This document shows, piece after piece, positions 49,041 to 57,355 of a DNA stretch of 64,000 nucleotides (position 1 is its first letter; every line of letters starts with the position of its first letter). The notes beneath the pieces are model-generated. The model saw only the letters and a list, made by a program, of their open reading frames with translations. It made no database searches and was not told where the DNA came from. Origin of the DNA: Paracoccus saliphilus (GTDB lineage: Bacteria > Pseudomonadota > Alphaproteobacteria > Rhodobacterales > Rhodobacteraceae). The stretch covers positions 4,284,001 to 4,348,000 of the forward strand of contig NZ_CP067140.1 of NCBI RefSeq assembly GCF_028553805.1, in the 5' to 3' direction. A program made the translations under genes and the position numbers.

Positions 49041-50357
49041 ATGCAAATGACCGTGGACGACGCTCTGGCGCAGGGCGGAATCGGGCGCTTTCAATGGCGG
49101 CTACTGGCGATCTTTGGGCTGGTCTGGGCGGCGGATGCGATGCAGGTGATCGCGGTCGGCTTTGCTGCACCAAGCGTCGCGGCCACGTTCGGGCTTGATC
49201 GGGTCACCGCGCTACAGATCGGCACATTGTTCTTCCTGGGCATGTTCGTCGGAGCATTCGGCTTTGGGCGGCTGGCCGACCGGATCGGACGGCGCAATGT
49301 CCTTCTGTTTACCGTGGCGATGGATGCGGTGTTCGGCCTCGCCTCGGTCTTCGCGAATGATTTCACCTTCCTGCTGGCACTGCGTTTTCTGACCGGCATC
49401 GCGGTCGGCGGCACATTGCCCGTCGACTACGCCATGATGGCCGAGTTCCTGCCGCCCAGAAACCGTGGCCGTTGGCTGGTCTGGCTGGAGGGCTTCTGGG
49501 CGGTCGGCACCATAGTGATCGCATTGACGGCATGGATCGCTGTCACGATGGGGGCGCCCGCGGCATGGCGCTGGATATTCGCCATCGCGGCGCTACCGGC
49601 GCTGATCGGGTTCTGGTTACGCCTGTGGGTGCCTGAATCTCCGATGTTTCTGATCCGAAACAAGCGTCAGCCAGAAGCACGGCGGGTGATCAACCGTGTC
49701 TTGACGGCCAATGGCGCAGAGACGCTTGGTGACGATGTTCAGATCGTTCCGGCACCGGTTCCGGCCTCGGCGGAGCGCTCGATCTTCGCGCCTGCCTTGC
49801 GCAGCCGTACCCTTGGCGTACTGGCGGTCTGGTTCCTTGTCTCGCTATCCTATTACGGCGTTTTCATCTGGGTGCCGGGGCAGTTGGCAACCGAAGGCTT
49901 CGGCTTCGTACGGGGCTTTGGCTTTCTGGTGGTCCTCGCCCTTGCGCAGATCCCCGGCTACGCGCTGGCCGCCTGGGGAGTCGAGGCAATCGGCCGCCGC
50001 AGCACATTGATGGGTTTCCTGCTGCTCAGCGCGGTGGGGTGCTTTCTGTTCACCATCGCGGATTCGACCGGACTGATCGCCGCCTCGCTGATCCTGATGA
50101 GCTTTGCGTTGCTGGGAACATGGGGCGCGCTTTACGCCTTCACGCCAGAACTCTACCCGACCAATCTGCGCGGCACCGGCATGGGAACCGCGAGCGCCAT
50201 GGCGAGGTTGGGGGGTATCCTTGCGCCAAGCCTGCTGGCCGTAGCCTTTGCCCGCGGCTTCGGCTTTGCCATCGGGGTATTCGCCGTCCTGCTGCTTCTG
50301 GGCGCTGCGGCGCTGATGCTGATCAAGACGGAAACTCGGGATCAGGCCATCGGGTAG
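49041..50357 (+). CDS. MFS transporter (sugar-porter/SV2-like)
   Basis: With ATG 49041 (GGAGAG upstream) the protein has 438 residues; ATG 49008 is possible. Twelve membrane helices are visible with the loop 2-3 signature FGRLADRIGRRNVL and RFLTGIAVGGTLPVDYAMM at helix 4-5, plus YPTNLRGTGMGTASAMARLG in helix 10-11, all typical of the sugar/organic-cation branch. Substrate candidates are aromatic acids, niacin or sugars; none can be preferred. Single gene. Confidence 0.88.
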   Translation: MQMTVDDALAQGGIGRFQWRLLAIFGLVWAADAMQVIAVGFAAPSVAATFGLDRVTALQIGTLFFLGMFVGAFGFGRLADRIGRRNVLLFTVAMDAVFGLASVFANDFTFLLALRFLTGIAVGGTLPVDYAMMAEFLPPRNRGRWLVWLEGFWAVGTIVIALTAWIAVTMGAPAAWRWIFAIAALPALIGFWLRLWVPESPMFLIRNKRQPEARRVINRVLTANGAETLGDDVQIVPAPVPASAERSIFAPALRSRTLGVLAVWFLVSLSYYGVFIWVPGQLATEGFGFVRGFGFLVVLALAQIPGYALAAWGVEAIGRRSTLMGFLLLSAVGCFLFTIADSTGLIAASLILMSFALLGTWGALYAFTPELYPTNLRGTGMGTASAMARLGGILAPSLLAVAFARGFGFAIGVFAVLLLLGAAALMLIKTETRDQAIG

Positions 50358-50387
50358 GCAAGCTTCGATCGTTGCGGCAGGTGGCAA

Positions 50388-50411
50388 ACAGGTCCGCCTG
50401 CCGGGACCTGT
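50388..50411. terminator. convergent terminator between MFS gene and rhomboid
   Basis: ACAGGTCC and GGACCTGT are perfect inverted arms around an 8-base loop. The hairpin touches the rhomboid stop codon. There is no clear T-run. Confidence 0.55.
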
Positions 50412-51053
50412 CTAGCGAAACGCGCCCAGCCCAAAACGATCACGTTTGAGTGGCAAAAGCAGTCCCATCGCGAATCCGGCGATAATTCCGCCCAGATGGG
50501 CCTGCCAGGCGATTTGCGGAACCAGCAGGGTCAGGGCGATATTCAGCCCGCCGATGATCAGCACGGCCCGCCAGATCGGTCGCATCGACATGCCGCGGCC
50601 GCGCCGCCACTTGATGGCCTGCCCGATCAGCGCGCCGGCAATGCCGAAGATCGCCCCCGACGCGCCGACCATCGGACCCGGCGACGGGGACATCAGGGCG
50701 AAAAGCAGGCCTGCGGCGATTTGCGAAACGAGGTAGACGACAAACATTGGCAAGGGCCGCAGGAAACGTGCCAGCTCTCGCCCTACAGCGGCAAGCGAGA
50801 ACATGTTCATGGCCAGATGGGCCAGACCGCCATGCAGCAGGCCATATGTCAGGAACATCAGCACCGGCTGGCCGGAATAAAGCCCGCCACCGCGCCAGAG
50901 CAGCGGCGACCAGAATCCCCCTGCGAGGTTCACCGCGACCCGCGCCCCGCCATATCCCAGCATCGGGGCGAGCCAGAGGCCCGCCTCGATCACGCAACAG
51001 ACAAGGATGAGCGCGATCATCCAGTAAGGAAGGCTGGGTCGAGCCTGAGTCAT
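50412..51053 (-). CDS. rhomboid-family intramembrane serine protease
   Basis: From ATG 51053 the protein has 213 residues with six membrane helices. The catalytic serine is in VGASGAIFGIAGA (GxSG) and the catalytic histidine in QAHLGGIIAGFAMG. AHLAMNMFSLAAVGREL gives the conserved helix 2 histidine-asparagine pair. It cuts membrane proteins within the bilayer. It lies 7 bases after the Trm112-like gene and ends the thioredoxin-LON-Trm112 operon. Confidence 0.9.
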   Translation of the reverse strand: MTQARPSLPYWMIALILVCCVIEAGLWLAPMLGYGGARVAVNLAGGFWSPLLWRGGGLYSGQPVLMFLTYGLLHGGLAHLAMNMFSLAAVGRELARFLRPLPMFVVYLVSQIAAGLLFALMSPSPGPMVGASGAIFGIAGALIGQAIKWRRGRGMSMRPIWRAVLIIGGLNIALTLLVPQIAWQAHLGGIIAGFAMGLLLPLKRDRFGLGAFR

Positions 51054-51060
51054 CGTGCCG

Positions 51061-51255
51061 TCAGTCCGCCTTGATCTGCCGAGCCTCATCGATCAGCATG
51101 ACCGGGATACCCGCATGAATCGGAAAGGCGAGGCCGGCGGTTTTCGACACCAGTTCCTGCCGCTCGGCATCGTAATGCAGCGCCGCATGGGTGACCGGAC
51201 AGACCAGCGCCTCCAGCATATGGCGGTCGAATTGAGGGGTGGGGGTGTCAGTCAT
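51061..51255 (-). CDS. Trm112-family small protein
   Basis: This 64-residue YcaR/Trm112-like protein has [20 protein letters not shown] at the N-terminus and [18 protein letters not shown] at the C-terminus, the typical fold of the group. Only one CP motif remains, so zinc binding is unlikely. In other organisms Trm112 activates methyltransferases. It overlaps the LON-domain gene by 4 bases. Confidence 0.88.
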   Translation of the reverse strand: MTDTPTPQFDRHMLEALVCPVTHAALHYDAERQELVSKTAGLAFPIHAGIPVMLIDEARQIKAD

Positions 51256-51878
51256 TGCATAGGTTCTTCGTTTTCGCCGCCATGCAGCGCATAGTCGATC
51301 AGCCCTTCCAACAGCACACGGCGTTCGGTCAGGGTTCGGACCTCCAGTAAGGCCTGCTTTTCACCGGATGAAAAGGGGAGCATCATTGAAAATGCGTTGA
51401 TCAGGATTTCGTCGGTAGCCTTGCCTGCGGATTCCAGGTCGGCCGAAAGCTGTAATGCTTCGGCATAGCGGCGCAACTTGTCCAGCAATGCGGAACGGTC
51501 AAGCTCGGAATCCGTTTCGGGCCCCTCGAGATCCCTTTCGAAGCCCGCCCAGTCCACCTGACCCTGTTGATAAGGGGTGAAGCCGTCCTCTACCCCCGTC
51601 AGACGAAAGCGCGACACTGCGCGAAGCGAGATCATCATCCGGCCATCCTCGCTTTCCGAGAAGGCGATGACACGTCCAGCGCTGCCAATGGCGGCAAGCC
51701 CGTTTCCGTCCGGCTGGATCATGCCGATCAGGCGGTGATCGGTCTTGAGCGCGTCATCCAGCAACTGCAGATAACGCGGTTCGAAAATATGCAAAGGCAG
51801 CTTGGCGCGAGGCAGCATCACCACCTCGGACAGCGGAAACAGCGCGATCCGCGAGGGCAGATCAAAGCGAAAGCCCAT
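51252..51878 (-). CDS. LON-substrate-binding-domain protein
   Basis: This protein of 208 residues (209 if GTG at 51881 is used) matches the isolated Lon N-terminal domain: [20 protein letters not shown] and [13 protein letters not shown]. It lacks the ATPase and protease domains of Lon. Such single-domain proteins bind unfolded or specific substrates, but their function is unclear. It overlaps the thioredoxin gene stop by 1 base (TGATG). Confidence 0.9.
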   Translation of the reverse strand: MGFRFDLPSRIALFPLSEVVMLPRAKLPLHIFEPRYLQLLDDALKTDHRLIGMIQPDGNGLAAIGSAGRVIAFSESEDGRMMISLRAVSRFRLTGVEDGFTPYQQGQVDWAGFERDLEGPETDSELDRSALLDKLRRYAEALQLSADLESAGKATDEILINAFSMMLPFSSGEKQALLEVRTLTERRVLLEGLIDYALHGGENEEPMQ

Positions 51879-52792
51879 CACGCAAAGATCAGCGAGGACA
51901 GCCTCCGGCGGCCTTTCTGGCCGATCGGATCATTCGGCTTGAGACTGTCGAAAATCGTCAGAAGCTGAGCCTTAGCAGCGCCATCATTCCAGTCGCGATC
52001 ACGACGGAAACTGTCCAGCAGGATCTCGACCGCCTCTTCGACCTCTCCAGCGGCATGAAGCGCCTGCGCATATTCAAGGCGCGCCTGTTGATCGTCGGGA
52101 TTCGCTTCGACCTTGGCCTGCAGATCGCCCAATGGACCCGCACTCTCGGCCTGCTGAGCCAGTTGCAGTTGCGCCCGTGCGGCCTCGATAGGCGCGGCCT
52201 CTGCAATCGAGGCCGGAACCTGTTGCAGGGTCGAGGCGGCAGCGGCGGCATCGCCTGCCGCCAGATGAGAACGGATCAAGCCTCCCCATGCCTCGGCATT
52301 CTCGGCCTCTTCGCCGATGATGGCGGCGAAGGTTTCGATCGCGTCGGAAGCGGCACCTTCCTCGAGCATGGTTTCGGCGGCTGCCAAAGCTTCGGTCAGC
52401 CCGCCATCATCGCCGCCAAGCTCGGCAAGCTTGTCAACGAATTGCTTGATCTGGCTTTGTGGAACTGCACCCTGAAAGGCATCCACCGGGCGACCCTGAA
52501 AGAAGGCATAGACCGTTGGAACGGATTGCACCCGCAACTGCGACGCGATCATCTGGTTCTCGTCGATATTGACCTTGGCCATCCGGACGCGCCCCTTATG
52601 CCGCGCCACCTCGGCCTCGAGCTGAGGCCCCAATGTCTTGCATGGACCGCACCACGGTGCCCAGAAATCCACGACGACCGGGACCTCCATGGATTTCTCG
52701 ACCACCTCGGCCATGAAATCGGCTTCGGTCACGTCACGGATGAAATCGCCAGTCTGCGGCACGTCCTGCGCACCATCGAAAAGCATCGTCAT
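51878..52792 (-). CDS. thioredoxin domain-TPR protein (YbbN/CnoX-like)
   Basis: From ATG 52792 (GGGGGCAAA upstream) the protein has 304 residues. The thioredoxin domain (about 20-125) has an intact WAPWCGPCKTLGPQLEAE active site, unlike E. coli YbbN. The C-terminal half (about 150-300) is helical with TPR-like repeats (ARLEYAQALHAAGEVEEAVE). CnoX proteins are redox-regulated holdases that hand proteins to GroEL. It starts the operon with LON-domain, Trm112 and rhomboid genes, all of which could be linked to protein quality control. Confidence 0.92.
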   Translation of the reverse strand: MTMLFDGAQDVPQTGDFIRDVTEADFMAEVVEKSMEVPVVVDFWAPWCGPCKTLGPQLEAEVARHKGRVRMAKVNIDENQMIASQLRVQSVPTVYAFFQGRPVDAFQGAVPQSQIKQFVDKLAELGGDDGGLTEALAAAETMLEEGAASDAIETFAAIIGEEAENAEAWGGLIRSHLAAGDAAAAASTLQQVPASIAEAAPIEAARAQLQLAQQAESAGPLGDLQAKVEANPDDQQARLEYAQALHAAGEVEEAVEILLDSFRRDRDWNDGAAKAQLLTIFDSLKPNDPIGQKGRRRLSSLIFA

Positions 52793-52878
52793 TTTGCCCC
52801 CAAAACGGCTCGTATCTAGGTTTGGTCGCAATATGGGGGGTCAAGGCCGCAAACAAAAGAGTTGATTGCCCCGATCGG

Positions 52879-53529
52879 TCAGAAGATCGGATCCAGCGCG
52901 AATGGATCGGCGGGGGTCTGGGTGGCGATTGTCCGCCCTGGTCCGCCAAGTGCTGCGATCTGTTGCGCAAGCTGACTTATCGCCTGCGACATCGCCTGGG
53001 CGATGGCAGAAGGTTGGTTGCTGGCCATCGGGACGGAAATGTCGAAGCTGCGGGCGTGATTAGTGCCCCCGCTGCCTTCGTCCGAGACGAAATAGCGTCC
53101 GCTCAGCCGATAAATTCCATCCGCCTGCGCCAGCGCCTTCTCTACCCTGACCTCCAGCACGCGTTGAGGAGGCTCGGCCAGCGGCCAGGGCTCTCCGATC
53201 ACCGTTGCGCCCGAGACATCGGATATCTCGCGTGCAAGCGCCAAGGTGAAACCACGCTTGGGGCTGTTCGCCCACAGACTGTCCGGGTTGGACCGGACCG
53301 CGCCATCTTCGGTTTGCCACATCACCTCTTGATCGGCGGCATAGTCGGGCAGCGATACGTCTTTGAGTTCCGCCGTTCCTAGCCGGTTCGGCAACTGCGC
53401 CTGCACAGAGGGCGGGTCGATCAAGAACCGGCCTGTTTTTTCTGGATTCGAGCAGGCCGACAGGACCAGCACAACGCCCAGAAACAGCATGGCGGGAATT
53501 TGGCGAGAGGAAATGCGTCTCATGGTCAT
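52879..53529 (-). CDS. pqiC: PqiC-like MCE transport lipoprotein
   Basis: This 216-residue protein has a lipoprotein signal: VLVLSACSNPEKTG with lipobox LSAC and Cys26, followed by Ser and Asn, which suits outer-membrane sorting. The rest matches the ABC-type transport auxiliary (YmbA/PqiC) family: FLIDPPSVQAQLPNRLGT and DGIYRLSGRYFVSD. In E. coli PqiC links the PqiB needle to the outer membrane. It lies 1 base after pqiB. Confidence 0.9.
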   Translation of the reverse strand: MTMRRISSRQIPAMLFLGVVLVLSACSNPEKTGRFLIDPPSVQAQLPNRLGTAELKDVSLPDYAADQEVMWQTEDGAVRSNPDSLWANSPKRGFTLALAREISDVSGATVIGEPWPLAEPPQRVLEVRVEKALAQADGIYRLSGRYFVSDEGSGGTNHARSFDISVPMASNQPSAIAQAMSQAISQLAQQIAALGGPGRTIATQTPADPFALDPIF

Positions 53530-53530
53530 A

Positions 53531-55888
53531 TCATCGTCCCAAGATAAAGGCGCGCGGATTACGTTCGATCATCCTTGCCAGAGATCCGAAGGATTCCGTC
53601 GCACGGCGCAGTTCGCGCAACATGTTTACAGCCTCGCTGTTGAAAGCCGAGCGGTTGCCATAGGCAGCCAGCACCGCATCGGCCCGCGCTGCCGTTGTCT
53701 GTAGCCGCGTGATCAAGTCGGGCAGGTCCTGCACCGCTTCTGCAATCTCGTCAGCCGCAACGCTGGCAGAATCCAGCGCGTTGTTCAGACTGCCAGCCGC
53801 ATTTCCGTCACGCAGATCGTTCAGCAGGCCCGCCGCAGCCTCCAGCGTATCAGACAGGTTGCGTGGCAACGCCTCGGCATCCTCGCTGCCCAGCATGGCA
53901 CGCAGATCGGTCAGTATCCCCTCTACCTGTGTCCCTATCGCGGCAAAATCGATCTCATTCGCCTTGGCGGCAACTTCCTCGATATCATCGACCATGGCGG
54001 GGACATCCTCGGCCGCTACCTGGACCGATTCAAAGGCAGCTGTCGCCTCGTCGATCATCTTGCCCATGTTCGCGCCTGCCCCGGACTGCTGGATCTCGCC
54101 TGCGAGCGTATCGATCTGAGTCGCGGCACTGTCCAAGGTATCCACCAAGGTGCTGATCTTGGCAGGCAGCGCCTCGGCCTCTGGAGTTCCGATCACGTCA
54201 CGCAGATCCTGCAAGGTCGCATCGAGCTGCGCACCGATCGAAGCGAAATCCACGTCCTGCACGGAGTTCGACGCTTTTTCCAGCGATTCCAGGATCGTCG
54301 GCAGGCGGTCCGCAGCCGTGTTCAGCTTATCGGTAATCGCACTGGCCGAGGCGAGCGCCGTACCTGCATTGTCAACCGCGCCCGCATCGCGAAGCTCCTG
54401 AACCATTTCCCGAATATCGGTCAGTGTCGTCTGGGCCTCGTCGACGGTTTTGCGCAGGCTTTCCGGTATCGCCCGCGTGTCTTGCGAGCTGGTCAAGGCG
54501 GTGACACTGTTCATCATGTCGGTCGCGGATTTCAGCACCTCCTCGATCGGGAGTTCCCCGATGCGGCTCATGAAGCCTTCGGCCGTTTCCGTGAAATCCG
54601 AGATGTCACCCTCGACCGCCGGGATGATTGGATAAGGCTCAGCGTCCGTATCGATTTCCGCAGCGGGAGCGGTTGGAACATTGACCAGTTCGATCATCAA
54701 CGCGCTGCCGAAGAAACCAGTGCTGGCAACTCGCGCCCGTAGCCCAGATCTAACCGAATCCTGAAGGAATGCCAGCGCATCTTCTGGCGTGGCATCTGTC
54801 GGCAGCCCCATGCGGCTCGGAGAAACCGCGATCGTGACTTGCTGCAGCGTGACGGGTTCAAGCCCTTCCTCGCCCGGCTCCTCCACATAGACGGCGAGAT
54901 CCGTGACCGTGCCGACCTTCAAGCCCAGAAACTCAACATCCGAACCCTTGGCCAATCCACCTACGGAATTGTCGACCAGAACATTCAGATGCAGTTGCTT
55001 GGATTCGTCTTCGACAAACAGATTGCTTCGGGCGGTATCTTCATCCGGCTGAACCGTGAAGACTTGACCCGTTTCGACCGGCTTTCCGCCGCTGACGAGC
55101 GTGTCGAAAGCGACACCGCCCTGCAAGAGCGATGAGAGGGAGTTCACGTTAAACGAAACCCCTCGCGTTCCGAGTGACAGGGAGAAGCCGGATGTATCCC
55201 AGAATACGGTCGCGCTGGACAGGCGCTTGTCATGCGGCGCCTCGATAAAGGCATTGGCGATTACCCTGTCGTCCGTTTCGGACAGACGAATATTATCCAT
55301 CCTGCCAACCTGCACGCCGCGATACAATACAGGGGCACCTTCGCTCAGACCGTCGGCACTATCCATCGACAATATGATCCAACTGCCCTTGGCATCGCTC
55401 CGGACAAGTGGAGGGCGGTCCAGGCCGACAAATTCGGTCTGCCTTCTGCTGACCTTGGAATCCCAATAGCCTTCGATGAACGCGCCGCTCAGCACAGTAT
55501 CCAGCCGGGTGACCCCTTGTGCCGTGACCTGCGGGCGCACGATCCAGAAACTGGCTTCGTCATCAATGTATTTCGCGACATCGGGATCGACACGCAATTC
55601 GACACTGACCCTGGAAAGATCGGATGTGAATTTCACCGACTCGACCTGCCCGACCGTGATCTCGCGAAAGCGCAGTGCCGTTTCACCTGGCGTGATGCCG
55701 GTCGCATCAGCAAATTCCACCTCGATCAAGGTCCCGCGATTGGAATAGGAATTCCATGCCACGCCGAGTGTCACGACCAGCGCCAGAATGGGCACCAGCC
55801 AGATCACATTGACTCCGGCTTGCGCCGCCCTGACGGCAGTCTTACGGACCGGGCTTGCCGGTTTCAACGGCGGTTGGGTTTCGCTCAT
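53531..55888 (-). CDS. pqiB: PqiB-like MCE-domain protein with extended coiled-coil C-terminus
   Basis: This 785-residue protein has a membrane anchor at about 27-47 and three MCE domains: GTLIEVEFADATGITPGETA (about 53), WIILSMDSADGLSEGAPVLY (about 167), and HLNVLVDNSVGGLAKGSDV (about 300). The C-terminal 350 residues are alpha-helical and longer than in E. coli PqiB (546 residues). They hold two related segments, DFASIGAQLDATLQDLRDVI (from about 547) and DFAAIGTQVEGILTDLRAML (from about 647), a 100-residue repeat. It should form a tunnel for lipids between membranes with PqiA and PqiC. It overlaps the pqiA-like gene by 4 bases. Confidence 0.92.
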   Translation of the reverse strand: MSETQPPLKPASPVRKTAVRAAQAGVNVIWLVPILALVVTLGVAWNSYSNRGTLIEVEFADATGITPGETALRFREITVGQVESVKFTSDLSRVSVELRVDPDVAKYIDDEASFWIVRPQVTAQGVTRLDTVLSGAFIEGYWDSKVSRRQTEFVGLDRPPLVRSDAKGSWIILSMDSADGLSEGAPVLYRGVQVGRMDNIRLSETDDRVIANAFIEAPHDKRLSSATVFWDTSGFSLSLGTRGVSFNVNSLSSLLQGGVAFDTLVSGGKPVETGQVFTVQPDEDTARSNLFVEDESKQLHLNVLVDNSVGGLAKGSDVEFLGLKVGTVTDLAVYVEEPGEEGLEPVTLQQVTIAVSPSRMGLPTDATPEDALAFLQDSVRSGLRARVASTGFFGSALMIELVNVPTAPAAEIDTDAEPYPIIPAVEGDISDFTETAEGFMSRIGELPIEEVLKSATDMMNSVTALTSSQDTRAIPESLRKTVDEAQTTLTDIREMVQELRDAGAVDNAGTALASASAITDKLNTAADRLPTILESLEKASNSVQDVDFASIGAQLDATLQDLRDVIGTPEAEALPAKISTLVDTLDSAATQIDTLAGEIQQSGAGANMGKMIDEATAAFESVQVAAEDVPAMVDDIEEVAAKANEIDFAAIGTQVEGILTDLRAMLGSEDAEALPRNLSDTLEAAAGLLNDLRDGNAAGSLNNALDSASVAADEIAEAVQDLPDLITRLQTTAARADAVLAAYGNRSAFNSEAVNMLRELRRATESFGSLARMIERNPRAFILGR

Positions 55889-56577
55889 TCTGCCTGTGTT
55901 TCCTGATCATCGTTACTTTTACCGCGGCTACGCAGCGGAAGCCCCCGCCAGATCAGCCTTGGATCGAAGCTTTGCGCGGAAAGCATCGTGAAAGCAACTG
56001 ACAGTGCAAAGGAAACCGCAGCGGGACCCGGATGAATTGAGGCAACAAAGCCCAATTGCACCAGGGCCGACAGGATCGCCACCACGAAAACGTCAATCAT
56101 GGACCATCGTCCGATAAACTCGACAATCTCGTACACCTTGAGCCTGGTATGCGCCTGATCAATCGTGGCAGGTCTGCCCGCAACCAGTGCCAGCCAGGTG
56201 ATTGCCACGAATTTCGCGATCGGCACAATGATCGAGGCGACGAACACGATCGCAGCGATATCGTAACTACCGTGATGAATAAGTTCCAGCACACCTTCGA
56301 GAATGGTCGCTTCGGAATTTCCCTGAAGCCCTGCGAAGGTCTGGGTGCTCATCATCGGGAAGACATTTGCCGGGATATAGGTGATGATCCCCGCAAATAA
56401 CCACGCCCAGACATATTGCAGCCGCCGCCGGTCAGGCGGACTCAGATGTTCGCCACAACGTTTGCAAACAGTCTGTTCGACGGGCCAGACCCGGCCACAG
56501 CTGCGGCAGCCGATCAGGCCGGCGCGATGGGCAGTCAGGACAGGTCCGTCATCATGCAGCTCCGGCGCGCTGCTCAT
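55885..56577 (-). CDS. PqiA-like membrane protein, second single-domain copy
   Basis: This 230-residue protein has an N-terminal zinc ribbon (GCRSCGRVWPVEQTVCKRCG, C-x2-C..C-x2-C) and four membrane helices, one PqiA domain. FPMMSTQTFAGLQ and LEGVLELIHHGSYDIAAIVF are typical. E. coli PqiA has two such domains in one chain; here they are split over two genes. This one resembles the second half. It overlaps the genes on both sides by 4 bases. Confidence 0.9.
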   Translation of the reverse strand: MSSAPELHDDGPVLTAHRAGLIGCRSCGRVWPVEQTVCKRCGEHLSPPDRRRLQYVWAWLFAGIITYIPANVFPMMSTQTFAGLQGNSEATILEGVLELIHHGSYDIAAIVFVASIIVPIAKFVAITWLALVAGRPATIDQAHTRLKVYEIVEFIGRWSMIDVFVVAILSALVQLGFVASIHPGPAAVSFALSVAFTMLSAQSFDPRLIWRGLPLRSRGKSNDDQETQAE

Positions 56578-57275
56578 GACTGCACCGTTTCGGGCTTGGG
56601 TTTGGGTGCCTCGACCATTTCCCGGCCATCCGTCTGGCCACCGCTATCCTCTATCGCATCCCAGATCGTCGTCTGGCACATGAAACCCCGTGAAGCGAGA
56701 TTGACGAATATCAGTGCACAGAAGGCCCAGAAAGCCGGGCCAAGATGCACATTTGCGAGCCCCGCCACCTTTACCAGCGCAACCGACGTGCCGATCACGA
56801 AAATCTCCGCCATCGACCATGGGCGCAGATGCTCGGATATGCGGAAAGCCCTCGCGGCATGAAGGCGGGCGGGTCTGCCCTGGGCAAGCGGCACCAACGT
56901 GTACAGCAGCAGGAAAGAGCGCAGCACCGGAAGCCCAACAATCATGATCAGAACCGCGAGAACCAAGGGCAGCAAAATCCCATCTGCAAAGGCCAGGGCC
57001 ACGCCGAATAGCGAGGTGGCATTGCCGATACCCATCCGGGAAATTTCCAGGAAGGGAAAAAAGACCGCACCGATCATCAATACCATCGTGGTGAATGCCA
57101 ATGCGATAAGCTGCACGAACGCCCCGCTGCGGGGGTTTGCCAGAACCGTTCCGCACCGTATGCAACGGGCTCTTTCACCGGCAGTCAGCTCTTCTTCGAC
57201 ATGCAATGCATCGCAGCGCGGGCAGGCCATGAGCCCCTCGCCGGTCTGAAGATCGTATCTGCCCTCGTTTTCCAT
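56574..57275 (-). CDS. PqiA-like membrane protein, first single-domain copy
   Basis: Starting at ATG 57275 (AAGAG upstream), this protein has 233 residues; ATGs at 57305 and 57317 would add 10 or 14 residues. The zinc ribbon is GLMACPRCDALHVEEELTAG followed by ARCIRCGTVL. Four membrane helices follow, with FFPFLEISRMGIGNATSLFG. It corresponds to the first half of E. coli PqiA. It is first in the pqiA-pqiA-pqiB-pqiC operon. Confidence 0.88.
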   Translation of the reverse strand: MENEGRYDLQTGEGLMACPRCDALHVEEELTAGERARCIRCGTVLANPRSGAFVQLIALAFTTMVLMIGAVFFPFLEISRMGIGNATSLFGVALAFADGILLPLVLAVLIMIVGLPVLRSFLLLYTLVPLAQGRPARLHAARAFRISEHLRPWSMAEIFVIGTSVALVKVAGLANVHLGPAFWAFCALIFVNLASRGFMCQTTIWDAIEDSGGQTDGREMVEAPKPKPETVQS

Positions 57276-57355
57276 CACACTCTTCAAAATATACTCGCGA
57301 TCCATCGGCGCAAGCATACGTTGGCAGATGACCCAAGTCTTTTTGTTTTTTCACA

